Shown here in pieces: positions 11,580 through 24,132 of a stretch of DNA of 64,000 bases. Below the pieces are notes generated by a model. That model was given only the letters and a program-made list of their open reading frames with translations, had not been told where the DNA came from and did not search any database. How positions within the stretch are numbered: position 1 is the stretch's first letter; every line of letters starts with the position of its first letter. The position numbers were made by a program, and so were the translations under genes. Source of the DNA: Lottia gigantea (Eukaryota; Mollusca; Gastropoda; Lottiidae); the NCBI RefSeq assembly GCF_000327385.1, contig NW_008706746.1, forward strand, positions 9,182,628 to 9,246,627. Direction: 5' to 3'.

Positions 11580-12420
11580 GCAAACAACCTGTTCTGTAAC
11601 GTTATGTATAGAAAGCTTTGTAACGTTATGTATAGAAGGCTTTGTAACGTATAGAAGGCTTTGTAACGTTATGTATAGAAGGCTTTGTAACGTTATGTAT
11701 AGAAGGCTCTATAGGGTTATGTATAGAAGGCTCTGTAACGTTGTGTGTTGAAGGATCTGTAACGTTATGTATAGAGGGCTCTGTAATGCTAGCTGTCTTT
11801 GTAAATGAAAAGCTACCCTGTAATGTTATGAATTGCAAGCATTGTAATATTATAAACAGCTGTAATGTTATGAACAGGTGGCTATCAAATGTTATAAACA
11901 GCTGGCCATGCAATGTTATGAGCAGCTGGCTTTGTAATGTTGTGAGCAGCAGACTATGTAATTTTATAAACAGCTGACCATCCAATGTTATAAACAGCTG
12001 GCCATGCAATTTTATGAGCAGCTGGCTTTGTAATATTATGAACAGCTGGCTATGTAATATTATGTAAAATTGGCTCTATAATGTTCTGAACTGTTGGCTC
12101 TATAATGTTCTGAACAGCCGGATCTGTAATATTTTTAAATGTTGGCTCTTTTAATGTTCTGATCAGCTGGCTATATAATATTATTAAAAGTTGGCTCTGC
12201 AATGTTCTGAACAGCTGGTTCTGTAATTTCTGAAATGTTGGCTCTATAATGTTCTCAACAGCTGGCTATATAATATTATTAAAAGTTGGCTCTGCAATGT
12301 TCTGAACAGCTAGTTCTGTAATGTGCTGAACTGCTGGATAAGTAAGGTTCTGAATTGCTGGATCTGTAAGGTCATGGACCTCTGGCTCTGTAATGGCTTA
12401 CTAATGTCATGAACAGCTGA
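11580..12420. repeat. Degenerate minisatellite, 24- to about 30-bp units
   Basis: It starts with units of the form AGAAGGCTTTGTAACGTTATGTAT and drifts into units of the form CAGCTGGCTCTGTAATGTTATGAA. Unit length and sequence change gradually along about 800 bp. Reading frames open across it on both strands only because the unit lacks stops in some frames. Confidence 0.8.
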
Positions 12421-13227
12421 ATGTCATATGTAGCTGGCTCTGTTGGATATGATATATAGAAAAGTGTGCATTGCAGCTGTTCTGAGAAAGTTCCCCTCGT
12501 GGAACACTACATGGCGCTACCCGCTTACATCGTCCAATTATTTCATTTTCTGTAATATGAACAGCAGGTCCCGTAATGTTATCAACAGCGGTACCCATTT
12601 AAAGAGTTAAAATGACTAGTTTATACAAATAAATAATAAAATAGTTAAAGAGTAAAACCCAGTGTAAAGTATACTATATTTAGGTATAGTTTTACCTATG
12701 TTCTAATTGCCTAGTATTTGTCTATCTGTGACAATTAGATTAGTCTGTATTGTGTTTGGTTTTAAACACAATAGAATACGAGGCGAGGAAGGTAATTGTT
12801 AGAGTATTATATATTGTATTCTGAGGAAGTGTGGTTTTCACCTGACTTTACAGGTAAGTAATTGGTATACAAATTTTAAAATTGAATCTCTAAATTAGTT
12901 TGGGTGATAGTGGAGAGGGGGTAACATATAGGGTGAATAGAGGGTGAATTTTTTGTCTTCATTTTTTATATATTGTTACTGATAAATAATTCGCTGCCCA
13001 CACAAATACCCACAAATATTTGATATTTAGTAATATTATTTAGTGATCTCATTCATTCATGAGAATTCTGACTCGGCTTATATAACGTGTCTTGTCGTCG
13101 TCGCAAGTGAAAAAATGGGCCTTATTTTCCAATATTTGAAGACTGCATTGTAATTTGTGAAAACATCTCTTAAAGGAATAGGTTCGCCATCCGTTTGTGC
13201 AATTGTACTTTAGTAGCAGAATTGTTT

Positions 13228-13470
13228 TTTAGCTAAGCTAATCAGTAATAGTGTTCATAGCTCACCGTCGAAATTTGGGCCTTCAACTGTGTCCAGAGTT
13301 ATCCGCGTTAGAATAGACGACTCGTCTTTTCTTGAGACTCTGCCACTTATAGAAAAAAAAAAACATTATAGAAATAGGAAGTAAGACTCTTAGTTCGAGA
13401 TATTTTTGTTTGTATTAAGCGATTTTCGTACATTTCTAGTATAACTTCCGAAGACTATTTACTCAAATCA
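13228..13470 (-). repeat. Dispersed repeat, inverted partner of 7835-8050
   Basis: Contains AGCTCACCGTCGAAA and GCGATTTTCGTA.ATTTCTAG in the order expected for the reverse complement of the first copy. An A-rich tract lies inside this copy only. Confidence 0.55.
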
Positions 13471-13799
13471 ACCCCCCAAAATAGCGAATATGTCTCTTTA
13501 AACTCACTAACATCTATCGCTGAGAACTTAAATGCGACATTTGTTAGTACAGGATCTTTAAACTGCATGGAAGGAAACCATGTTTAAAACCTTGTATCCG
13601 GTCAAGTAATACGATCTGTGTGACTTCCGTCAGATTTTACTACCAGTTTACTGTATTCTAAACAATAAACAATATCACGACACAAAGTTAAGGATATATT
13701 GAGCTATACTACCATATATGGTGAGAATTAAATATATTTTATGACAATTTATTACTTGTATTCCAATGTTAGAAAGGTTCTAAATGACAATGACTGAAC

Positions 13800-13890
13800 T
13801 AGATGAGTGGGGACCCATGGGTTTAAGCGGATTCGGAACCCTCTCCCTTGAATTGTTTTTAACATAATTATGCTCTCCTGTATACAGACA
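13800..13890 (-). repeat. Dispersed repeat, inverted partner of 3562-3700
   Basis: Its reverse complement shares ACAGGAGAGCATA, GGGAGAGGG and CCCATGGGTCCCCACTC blocks with the first copy. Non-coding. Confidence 0.45.
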
Positions 13891-15109
13891 CCTTTGTAAG
13901 CCTGTAAATGGAAGGTTTGAAAAACTTCAGTCCATAGTTTATGCCATTGTACTCATTCAAAATATCGCTGTTTGCTTAATTTTATTATAATTGTATACTT
14001 TGATATATTTTTCGGGGGAGGAGAGGTGGGGGGAGAGGGGGATGGGGGCTTAGAGGTAAGGGCCCGTGGTTCAATCAGTCACTGTTCTTGGAGCTTGGTG
14101 TTTGAAACATCCGGACCATTGGGGGTAATGGGTATAACTGTTAAAATGTATGAGAGTGAAATATCAGTATCAGTACCAGTCCTTATTGTCTCAAATAGAT
14201 ATCGGCCCATCCTAGTCCAAAATCAATCAGAGTGGCAAAAGATAGAACATAGAGACTACTCTGTCAAGCAAGCATCACCTTCTACAGTAACTAGTCAAAT
14301 CTTTGCCAGAAAACCTCATTTTATCTTCACAAATTCAAACTCTAGTTTTTGAAGATGCTCTTATGTCGGTTTTATTATATAGATCAAGGGGAGTAACTCT
14401 ATATGACTAAGATACCTGAAATAATTATGCGACATTCTGTACACCATCTGCAATCATGATCGACAGAACAGGTTACCGAACACACCACTCCTTGATATTC
14501 AAATACTCGGTATAGTGGACTATATATTCAATCTAATATGCTATACTTATACTGGTTTACCAAGAAAATGTTGTCCCGGACATCTGTGAACCAGCTGTAA
14601 AACATGTTTATTAACTTTTATAAATAAAATATTACCTTTGTATAATGTTTTATACGGACTAACCTAGCGTGATTGTATGAAATATAGAAGTATAATATAA
14701 AAAGCGAGTAATATAATATTTAAGGTTGGTGGATAGGGAAGTAACAAGTAAGTTTCAAGTGTTAATATTATCTGTTGATAAGTTGTATGTGCTTCCAAAG
14801 TTAGTCTTTTACTTTTCAGCATTATCGTTTACTTTTAGTTAGCAGAGTAGTTATTTTTGGCATACTAGCAGTTTTTGTGGTCACAATGGCTGTCCCCTGA
14901 TGAACACCTGGAAACGCCTGATATCTATCGACACCCCTGTCAGCGAGGATATACAGGTCGAATAGGAAAATGATATCACATGTTTATTTACATACATAGT
15001 TTCCATTATAATTTAGTCAGGTGCTCACTTTTGAAAAGTATAATGTTCAACCATAATTTTTGGTGTTAATGAAATTATTAAATTTCCAAAATTATGGATA
15101 TGCCTAAAA

Positions 15110-15239
15110 CAGTGGCGTTTCTCGGGGTGTGCTCTTTCACATTTTTTAACAATTTACATAGTGAAAGAATGGTTTTTGGCTCCCCTGGAAAATTGCGTGG
15201 CCCGTGCTCGCCTCCTCATCTCACCTAGAAACGCCAATG
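15110..15239. mobile_element. hAT-type MITE, 130 bp
   Basis: Starts CAGTGGCGTTTCTCGGGGTG, and its other end read in reverse is CATTGGCGTTTCTAGGTGAG, an imperfect inverted repeat. The 8-bp target duplication is GCCTAAAA at 15102-15109 and GCCTGAAA at 15240-15247, one mismatch. Length and target size fit a non-autonomous hAT element; no coding content. Confidence 0.8.
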
Positions 15240-17277
15240 GCCTGAAAGTGATTCATATTGAGAGAGTTTTGTTTTGTGACCCTCTGTAACTGTAATAATT
15301 TGATTATCATACATCAAAATGGATCTTGTAAGAAGATATTTGTAAGGTCTGTCTGTTTTTTCTAGTTTCCAGTGCATTGAATTTATTGAATCATGTCAGG
15401 CCACTGTACTAAATATTGCGTACACGTGTCAGCCAACCTGCATCTGCTCATAAAACGGATCAAGTAAAAACTTGTTATATTTCTAACTACGTACTCTGGA
15501 ACACCTGATATGACTCTAGACTGCATGATAGAACTATTAGATCTATCTCGTTTACATTGTAACACAAATCTTTATTTGGATTAGTCCTAGCTATCTTCTT
15601 GAAATCTTTTTATAATATTTAATTCAGATGTGAAAGCAAAACACTTGAATCATTTCAAACATATCAAGTTAAATGTCGAGTAGAGTCTAAACATTGGACT
15701 AATCAAGTATAGGAGAAACTATGGCCCTTGTATTAGAGTCAACAGTAGCCTAACGAATTTCATTATAATATATAAATATATTTCAACTTTTTACGTTTTG
15801 AGATAAATTATTAAACATATTATAGCAGAAAGATGAGGGCGTGGAGGAGCTTTTGCCCTGAATCTGACTTTCAGGATGGAATTTGTGTAAACATTAATGC
15901 CATCAATCTAAGCGTCCCTCTCAATAAGGAGCTTCTTGAAAGTTCAAATTTCCCGTATTCTTAAAGAGTAAAACAACTTGACATTTTCTTTGGAGAACAA
16001 CGTAAGACGTACAAGTCTAAATTTTCAAATAAAAAAAAATTAATTCCAAACAATCGGATTAAAATGCAATTTTATTTCCGGTTTTTTGCACTTGTCATTC
16101 TTGATCTGACAAAATTTGTCTAATTAAGTACAGTAGAATTGTGCTTAATAGCGTTGAAAATATTATACGGATAACTACGAGTACGTGTAAATTCATGTGA
16201 TTCAATTGGAGTGTCCCTGAACGCAAACAATTAAAGTTATTTGGTTTGTACATTTCAATTTCAATCGAAAGATTTCAATAGAAACGCGTGTTAAAAGATA
16301 TCGTTATCTAATGTTTGCTGAAGTTTTAATTTGAAAAAAAAAAAACTATTATGATAGTACATTGTATTTATTTAACTGTTCTAAGTAAATAATTATAATA
16401 TTTTTTTTTTGTTACACGAGATCAAGGATGCTTTATATATGCCCTGCCTCTCAATAATCCGAAACTTTCTGATTTTGACGTAAATAGTGTTGATTGATAG
16501 AACTGATTCCGGTGGATTGCAAAATCATCCATTTTTACCTCAATAGCTCAGAATTTGGTCACTCCCAAACCTATCTTCTTCCGGTTTTAGATTTTAAATT
16601 TTGACTATTTTGACGTGTCTCGGATGCTAGGGAAAGCGAAATGAGTTGTTCCCTTTAACACTCATCAATATACTGAAGAAAATATAGTATTATGTGACGT
16701 GGTTCAGATACTAAATAACGGTAGTCATAGTAATGAAAAAGTAAACTTGACTATAGAAATAAGTTTTATTCATCCGTATTATGAATCAACATTGATAGTT
16801 ATTCAAGTCTTAATGCTCTATGTAATTTATAACACACATTTATTAAGCAAGAGAAAGTCTGCCCTGTGTACTCACTATACACAATGCGCTGATAGTATAA
16901 AAGCAATTTTGTTATTTGAAGATAGAACCAGTGTATTTTAGCTATTTTTAACAACAGGTACGAGATTTTCATTAAAGGAATACTACCTATTACAATGGAC
17001 ATAAAATATAGAGTTTCAAACTTGGTCAAACAAGTATATATTCATCAGTTGGACTTACGAGGTGGCGTGACTCAAAAATAGAATCCCTATATAAGTCCAT
17101 TCAACTAAATAATTATTGAAACACGCTTCTAAATACTTTGTTTAATGAATTATTACTTAGTTTTGTGGATTTATTGGATTATGCAAGGATTCTGTTGTAG
17201 TATAGTTCTTTAAAAATCATGGCTATCGATCCTTGGTCATATCTTATGTCTGTCATTGTTTTCTATTTCAGTCGAAA

Positions 17278-19848
17278 ATGGTTAGATTTAAGGATGTGAC
17301 GTCATTGGTGTACCATGATGTTTGCATATCTATCATCATCATTTTGGGATTATGCCACATGACATTATCTGAGAAGAAATGGTTGGAATCAGACATATCA
17401 GCTACTAGGGGACATTATCCAGGAATGTTCTGTCGGATAACAAACGTGATTTTAAGTGCCAAAGATCAAAAGATTTATTATAAAAACGACAAATCAAACT
17501 TTCAGTTTAAAGTGGATAATGAGTGTTTTTTGAATAAAGAAATGTGGTCTTTAACTAAATCTGAAAATACTTCCAGTCAGTGTGATGAGATACTAGATTC
17601 TGGATTTTTCTTTCCTTTTTATTATTTTCGAGGCGGCAGTAATTACCATCATCTACATTTCGATATTCTCATGCCTTTGTACAATTATTTATATTTTCAC
17701 AAAAGAAACAATAAAAATACAGCGTTATTTCCTGGAGTTGAGACCAGCCGTTTACAGGTGAGCCAAAGTTTCGTTCAGAATAGCCCAGAATAAATTATAT
17801 TTTAGTTTCTATATTCGCTTGCAAAGTTGATTGAGCACAAATAAAGTTACCGGTTTCATCTACCCAAGCTCAGTCGGAATGTTGAAATTTGAATGTTAAA
17901 CGGATCATGCCAATGTGGTTTGATTGATCTTGTTCTGGCCCATGCAAAATAAAGGGATTTATCAGTGTTTTTATAGATGGACAGGAGAGGGAGATGTAAA
18001 ATCATCCGTTTGCTTGTAACCCAGTGAGGTTTTATTAACAGACCTAGTATGTGTATAATACTCATGTTTTTACTTCCAGGTAGTTGATTGGTTGACCCCA
18101 GCTTTTGATGATGAAACAAAGTATTGGAATCATGTCATATCAGTAAGTAATTTTATCAGTTTCTGTAATATTTTAAATGGTGTCACATCTAACGTTGTTT
18201 ACATTTCATTGAATATCTTACATCTTGATTATTGACAAATTTGTAGTTGCCAATAGCCACTTTTGCAGTCAAAAAGTAAAAATAAAGATAATGTGACAAC
18301 AAAAATGCACTTATATTGATCATCTGCATGCAACACAAATTTTGACAGGTTTTAATCTTTCGTGTTTCTGAAATTGACACGAAAGCGGAATATATTGTCC
18401 AGTGTTCTTCTTCAACTTATGCTGTTACATAATTTTAAATCGCTACAATGTAATTTTCATTATTTTTCATAGGTATTTAGATATGAAGATTTGAGTTATA
18501 TTCCAGTAAATGGAGATCTAGTCAATTCTAATAAAAATATATGTGTAAAAGCAGCACATTTTGGGGTAATTAATTTTACATTTTAGCACGTTTTAAATTA
18601 GTCTAGGCTCAAATCGCACATCAGCGATAGAACTAATATGAACGAAACCATTAAGGACAAAACAAGACAATTCTCATACGGCAATTCCAAATCATGAAAA
18701 AGCTTATGAAGAAAATTCGTTATATACGTTACAAAACAGACGAGGAATACCGGGTGCCATTCTGATCCAATTTTCCTCATTTCTCTTTTTTTTTTATTTC
18801 AGTTACCAAAAGCGGATCACACTAATTCCAGTTTTTTAAAATCATTTGTTCAGTTCGTTAAAAATAAATTAAATGTCACACATGAAAGACTGAGCGATCA
18901 GAGAGTTGGACTTATTAAAAGGTCAGACATTTCTTGATTTGATGATGTGGTCAAATAGATTTTTGCAATCTTTACCATCATCAAGTCAAACCCAGTTTAA
19001 AAATCTAAAGACGAAGGGGAATAAAACCAGAAAGATGAACATTAGAGCAGACATCAGTTCGATATACAACATAAGGAGTAAAAACAAACTATATTAATTT
19101 GTTCTTCGTCAAAATTGCTCAATTTTTAACTTTTCAGATCCAATAGAAGAAGAATATTGAATGAAGAATTATTGATAGAAAAAGTCAGAGAGTTTGTGGA
19201 TGCTGAGTTGGTAGAATTTAGTGGTTTGACATTTCAAGAACAGGTAAATATATAATCAGGATACTAGTATCCAACTCCTCTGACATCTTACAATGCCCTC
19301 ACGAAAAAAAAACCTTCTGCCCCAATTCCATTACTGCAACTAAACACCATACACCAATGGCCCTTTATTATTACTTTCCTCTCCGAACAATCAAGTCTGG
19401 CTTCTGGCCTGAGTTTGGGACAGCTTTCAAAACGTAAATATATCGTTAGCTTGAAAGTCAATTGCCAGTCGGCTTTCGTGATTTTTATGGAGCATTAGTA
19501 CAATTGTATCATTCTGTCTTATTTCAGGTTAATATTGTCCAACAATATTCAGTATTAATAGGTATGAATGGTGCTGGGTTGATGAATGCTATTTATCTCC
19601 CTCCTGGATCAGTAACAATACAACTTGTCCCTTATAAAGCTGAGGTGGATCATAAAAAACAGGCAGCTATCTATTCAGCCAGGGGACCATATTTAGAATG
19701 GCATAATGAACATGAAGATAAAGTATCATTGAGTAACCCGGGGAGCTATTCTCAAGCTGATACAGAGGTGGATGTTGAAGAATTTTTAGCCTTGGTTAAA
19801 AAGGCACTGACATTAGTGAATGGTGATTTAATAAAAGAAGAATTGTAG
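17278..19848 (+). CDS. GT61-family glycosyltransferase, POMGNT2/EOGT-like
   Basis: Six exons join in phase: 17278-17757, 18080-18142, 18473-18565, 18803-18921, 19138-19243 and 19528-19848 (TAG), about 393 aa. The ATG follows an acceptor (TTTCTATTTCAG ending at 17271) by a few bases, so an untranslated upstream exon is expected. An N-terminal hydrophobic stretch (ISIIIILGLCHMTL, about residues 17-30) is a signal anchor or signal peptide, placing the enzyme in the ER/Golgi lumen. The core has NYHHLHFDILMPLYNYL and, near the end, VLIGMNGAGLMNAIYLPPGS then PYKAEVDH. This matches the GT61 C-terminal signature (GMHGAxLxxxLFLPxG, then PYxxxxDH of POMGNT2). Such enzymes add N-acetylglucosamine to O-linked glycans, for POMGNT2 the O-mannose of alpha-dystroglycan. 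It lacks the C-terminal fibronectin-III domain of vertebrate POMGNT2. The acceptor substrate cannot be decided from sequence alone. Confidence 0.88.
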
Positions 19849-21511
19849 AAGAATTTGTTGAGTTTTTTTTTCTCGCTCATCTTTACTACCAGAGCCTGTT
19901 GTAAAAAGGTTTAATACACTGGGACACTGATAACATCGGTCCAATCTTCACAAGTGTTTAACTGCAGTCTCAAAAATCCCAACATCATGGATTACCCTCA
20001 TATTTGGAGATCTTTGACACATCAAAGAACTTCAGGAATCTTTCATTAAATCCAGCTTCATTTTGTACATCTGTCTGAGGTGGTTTTTCATCAAGAAACC
20101 CAAAGATCTCCTTATGCTAATGTCGATATTCCTCGGTCGGGATTGAGATTCCAAATACGATAGCTTTTCGTAAACGCTCTAGAGGCGAACCTCCCATTGA
20201 GCGCCTAAGACGGGTCTCCCAAGAATTGATTAGATGCATTCTGACACATTTAAGTCTACAAGACATATTTTCAAATTTGCAAGAAATGAAGTTGGGTTAT
20301 ACAGGTTGGTCCGGCTTTGGACCACTATGTTCAATGTCACGTTCTTAAGTGTACATATGGTGCTTTTAGTTCCCCCCTCTTCCCCCTTTTTGACAAATTT
20401 GTGTTTTCTAGACACTGATCTCGTTGCGTTTGTATATTCGACGTTGTAGTTATCATGCCGTTTCAGTCATGCTACAGATAACATATATCCTTTTAAGCTG
20501 ACAAACAGCATATTTAAGAGTTTGATTCAAGTCGTATCAAGGATGACAACGTGGGTCTTTAAGGACTTCTTTTTTTATGTCAGATTCAGACGAAATCACA
20601 GAACGATCAGAGTAGCCTACGATTCAGAATGAATTACCGGCGTCCGGTCTACAATTTAATATAAACACACCGTTGGGGTGATAAAGTCTCAGCTATGTAC
20701 GTAGGCTATAGTATAATACATCATAATCATGTTTTTATCCAATTCCAATTATTGTCGACAAATCGGGCGTCCGCTTTTCATTTCCTTAAGTAATACTAAA
20801 TGCGGCCTTTTCAGTTCTTTATGTAAGCATTGGCCTGTATGTAGATATTCCAACGACCATAATATTCATTGAAGCACCCATAAGGAATTATAACCAGATC
20901 CAAACAAATGAAAACAATTTGTTGTTGTCTCAACTTGAAAGAGTTATGTCCCATCAGTTCAGACCACAAACAATTACTCCTCCTGATCGAACGTATTATT
21001 TCGTTTCCCTTATCTTTTATATACATTCTCTGTAATGTACGATATCATCAATAATACCAGAGCGTATAGATATCTATACATAATACATAACACTTTTAGC
21101 TATGAATCTGTGCTTGGTAATTTTTCTTGGACAATCAGTGAGATGATAAATTCTTAACGTAGAAAGTGATCGGCATTTCAATTCCCGCCAGAAATGTTGT
21201 AAAAGTGAAAGCCAAAACCTTCAGCAAAAAGACCGTCAAAGTATTTTGAAAAGGGCGCCAAATGTGGTGACGTACAATTTCGGGATTTGTGCGAGTTTCC
21301 TAAAACAATCCGAAACAAATGTAGGTCTAGAACACAAAAACCAGTAGGAAATACAGAACCTAATATAAAGGGTTAAATAATTTTAATCTTTGGAACATGT
21401 TCCTATTGATGCAAATAGAATTGGAACTGAATTAGTAGAACATGCACATCCCTACCTACACATCTCTTAACATTCATTATATTATATTTACAGACAAGAA
21501 CTCAGTAGAAG
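19849..21511. other. Intergenic, GT61 to RMI2
   Basis: Short frames on both strands (near 20230-20450 and 20811-21026) lack splice support and known motifs. RMI2 has an acceptor (ATATTTACAG at about 21484-21493) just before its ATG, so its untranslated first exon and promoter should lie in this stretch, probably near the GC-richer part at 21180-21310. Confidence 0.45.
21254..21262 (-). promoter_or_regulatory. E2F-like site upstream of RMI2
   Basis: The plus strand reads GGCGCCAAA, the reverse complement of TTTGGCGCC, which fits the E2F consensus TTTSSCGC. It lies about 250 bp before the RMI2 start codon in an otherwise AT-rich stretch. A cell-cycle-regulated repair gene is a plausible target, but one 9-bp match is weak evidence. 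Confidence 0.3.
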
Positions 21512-23115
21512 ATGAGTACATTAGATTTACCCTCAAAGAAATTATTTATACAAGAAGTTAAAGAACATTATATTAAAACTAAACCATCACAACATCCAGT
21601 TAGTGTTTGGGTACAAGGCACTGTTATAGAGGTAATAATGGGTCCAATGTTAGGTCTATCTGGAATATGGGGCCAATGAATTTAGAAAGTGGTTTGATTT
21701 AAAATGCTTTTTCTGTACTGGTATTCTAAAGAGAATGAAATTCTTATTTCTAAGCTTTCCGAATTATTCATACCTATTTGATTATTGGGTTGACTGGAAT
21801 AATGATAAATTTATTCAGACTAACCTCTTGTCTGAAACATCTGCCTCTATTCCAGCCTCTGATAGATATTTTGACAGTGATCGTCTGAAGTAGGCTAGTC
21901 AGAAAAACTAGTTCCTGTTATGGAGATTTTCCACTCCTCGGAAGGTTTAGTCTTGCTAAAATTAGAATTTATGACCATCATTTCTTGATCAGAAAAATGG
22001 TTTTCATGTATGTATGATATATAAAAAAGTTCCTGTACAAAATGCCCTTTTTATTTTAGAACAATGATAATTGTAGTCAGCAAGTAATTGATGATGGAAC
22101 TGGTATAATACAAGTTTTAGGCAATGATAAAATACCAAATTGTCCTAAAGTTAAAAAAGGTAAAAACAAGTCCAAATGCTACTCTAAAGTCTGCATGCAA
22201 CCAATTCATTGCAATTAATCCAGGAATCCAGTTCCAGAGTATTTTTTGTGACATGCTGGCCAATTTTTTCTCAAAATATGATGTAATAAACCTTTGTTTT
22301 AATTATAGATACTGGTATTCATAAATTACAAGGTAGACTTTAGCCACTAAAATTAATTTAACATAGAGACACCGTGTCAAGGTTAATCCATAAATGTTAT
22401 CTTTATTCCATTATCTGGAATGTAAAGTATATTTTCATGTCTTACTACCTTGTTTATTTCATATTATCTGGTTGTATTTTTATAGGCAGTATGTAATGAT
22501 AACTGGTATTGTTATATATTGTAGGCAGTATGTAATGATAACTGGTATTGTTATATTTTGTAGGTCAGTATGTAATGGTAACTGGTATTGTTATATATTG
22601 TAGGACAGAATGTAATGATAACTGGTATTGTTATATTTTGTAGGACAGTATGTAATGATAACTGGTATTGTTATATTTTGTAGGACAGTATGTAATGATA
22701 ACTGGTATTGTTATATATTATAGGACAGTATGCAATGATAACTGGTATTGTTATATTTTGTAGGAGAGTATGTAATGATAACTGGTATTGTTATATATTA
22801 TAGGACAGTATGTAATGATAACTGGTATTGTTATATTTTGTAGGAGAGTATGTAATGATAACTGGTATTGTTATATATTATAGGACAGTATGTAATGATA
22901 ACTGGTATTGTTATATATTATAGGACAGTATGTAATGATAACTGGTATTGTTATATTTTGTAGGACAGTATGTAATGATAACTGGTATAGTATTAGATGT
23001 AGAAACTACACCAATATTACGAGCTATTAAAGTACAAGATTTATCAGCTAATTCTATCATGGAAACAATGTGGATACTGGAAGTAATTGATCAAACTTTG
23101 ACCTGTTCCTCCTGA
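21512..23115 (+). CDS. RMI2: RecQ-mediated genome instability protein 2
   Basis: Three coding exons join in phase: 21512-21631, 22060-22159 and 22964-23115 (TGA), giving 123 aa (human RMI2 is 147). The protein is a single OB fold: VSVWVQGTVIE (strand 1-2), DDGTGIIQVLGN, then GQYVMITGIV and LRAIKVQDLS, MWILEVIDQ. The last part lines up with human YVMVMGVV, LQAVKMTDLS and LWELEVED. RMI2 binds RMI1 OB2 in the BLM-TOP3A-RMI dissolvasome, which dissolves double Holliday junctions without crossovers in the nucleus. Intron 2 contains a 12-copy tandem array of its own 3' splice site and exon-3 start (separate entry). It is convergent with LIG4, about 1 kb between stop codons. Confidence 0.94.
22491..22963 (+). 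repeat. 40-bp tandem array copied from the RMI2 intron 2/exon 3 junction
   Basis: Thirteen near-identical units run from about 22491; the thirteenth is the true start of exon 3 at 22964. Each unit has TATTTTGTAG (or TATATTATAG) followed by GACAGTATGTAATGATAACT, that is an acceptor AG plus about 26 exon bases including codons for QYVMITGI. Units are 39-40 bp, so the copies do not keep one reading frame. Variants such as GGAGAG, GGTCAG and GACAGAA mark individual units. An alternation of TTTTGTAG and TATTATAG units hints at expansion by pairs. Confidence 0.95.
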
Positions 23116-24132
23116 ATAGTGTATTAATTAACTTGTGGACTTCATAAAGAGAAGTTTTATATGGATTAACTGCAGTGTCCGCACCATTCCAAATTCACAC
23201 ATAATCTTTAAGGGTTGAAGTGCTTTTTAGCACAGCCTTTTGATCCTTCCTTGTATTTATATACCAATTCTAGTGAAGAAACATTCTTGTGCATAGTTTG
23301 AAGATTGTGACTGTTATAAGAAATAAGTGATAAGTAAATAAGTGCTCAGCACTTGAACAAGTACTAAAGAAAGACCATTGTATGTTTTTCATTTAAGTTT
23401 AATAAAAGTCAGTTATGATTTTAAAATAAATTATGAATGCATGAGTTGATGTAAAGGAATAAAAACAATGAATTTCTTAAAAATGTGTGGCATTCATAAA
23501 CAAACACAAACAAATATATATTTACATTGAACACATACACTAACAATTTTTAACTGGTGCAAGTACATGATGTACTGTTATGAGGAACATGATTTCCATT
23601 TAAACATTGATTAATCTTGTTGACACTTCTAAGTGTTGAAATTAACCTTCAGTTAAAGTAGAGTTTGACAAACATTCAAAGAAGTTACCCATTGAATTTT
23701 GATTTTCTAAAGAAATCATAATTTCCTTATGAAAATATTAACAGGGGCTTAGTTTTCATCAAAGATATTCATAGATGGGTTAATGCAAAAAAAAAACAGA
23801 ATCAATTGCTTTATTTTGAGGTAGCATAATTATGCTGTTATACACAGCTTTTGGACTGAATAAGATTCAATTACTATTTATCTTACCATAATGAAAAGAT
23901 CAAAGTGTTAATGTCTAAATGCAGCTGTAAGTGGAAACATATATACCATTACAGATAAACATATAAGAAATTGAAGACTAATGTTGTAATACATTATATC
24001 TATTTGTCTCTGTAAGTGCACATCTATGATTTACGTAGATGTCAGTCAAGCCTCAACACTGTTCTTTCACTTCATTGTCAGTAGCTGCCATAATTTATAT
24101 TATTATATCCATCTGAGTCCAGTCATAATCTA
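23116..24132. other. Intergenic between convergent RMI2 and LIG4
   Basis: AT-rich sequence holding both 3' UTRs. AATAAA-type hexamers occur on the plus strand near 23400-23465 (TTTAATAAAAGT, GGAATAAAAAC), suitable for RMI2. No coding exon seen. Confidence 0.5.

Larger units (their letters stand above)
10269..17277. other. Gene-poor 7-kb region
   Basis: Between the integrin-like start codon and the glycosyltransferase start I find no convincing coding exon on either strand. It holds the SINE, a minisatellite (11580-12420), two dispersed repeat copies and a hAT MITE. The GT61 gene has a splice acceptor just before its ATG, so an upstream untranslated exon and its promoter should lie somewhere here. 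A site such as ACAG/GTAAGTAA near 12850 is a possible donor, but that is only a guess. Confidence 0.45.

Noticed and set aside
11560-12009. Frames in both directions across the 11.6-kb minisatellite
   Set aside because: Open only because of repeat periodicity; unit length drifts and no start or splice context.
13972-14352. 126-aa plus-strand frame with glycine-rich start
   Set aside because: No motif, no splice context, G-rich simple sequence at its start; lies in repeat-rich gene-poor DNA.
22491-22990. CRISPR-like appearance of the regular array
   Set aside because: Units are contiguous without distinct spacers and the genome is animal; it is a tandem duplication of an exon boundary.
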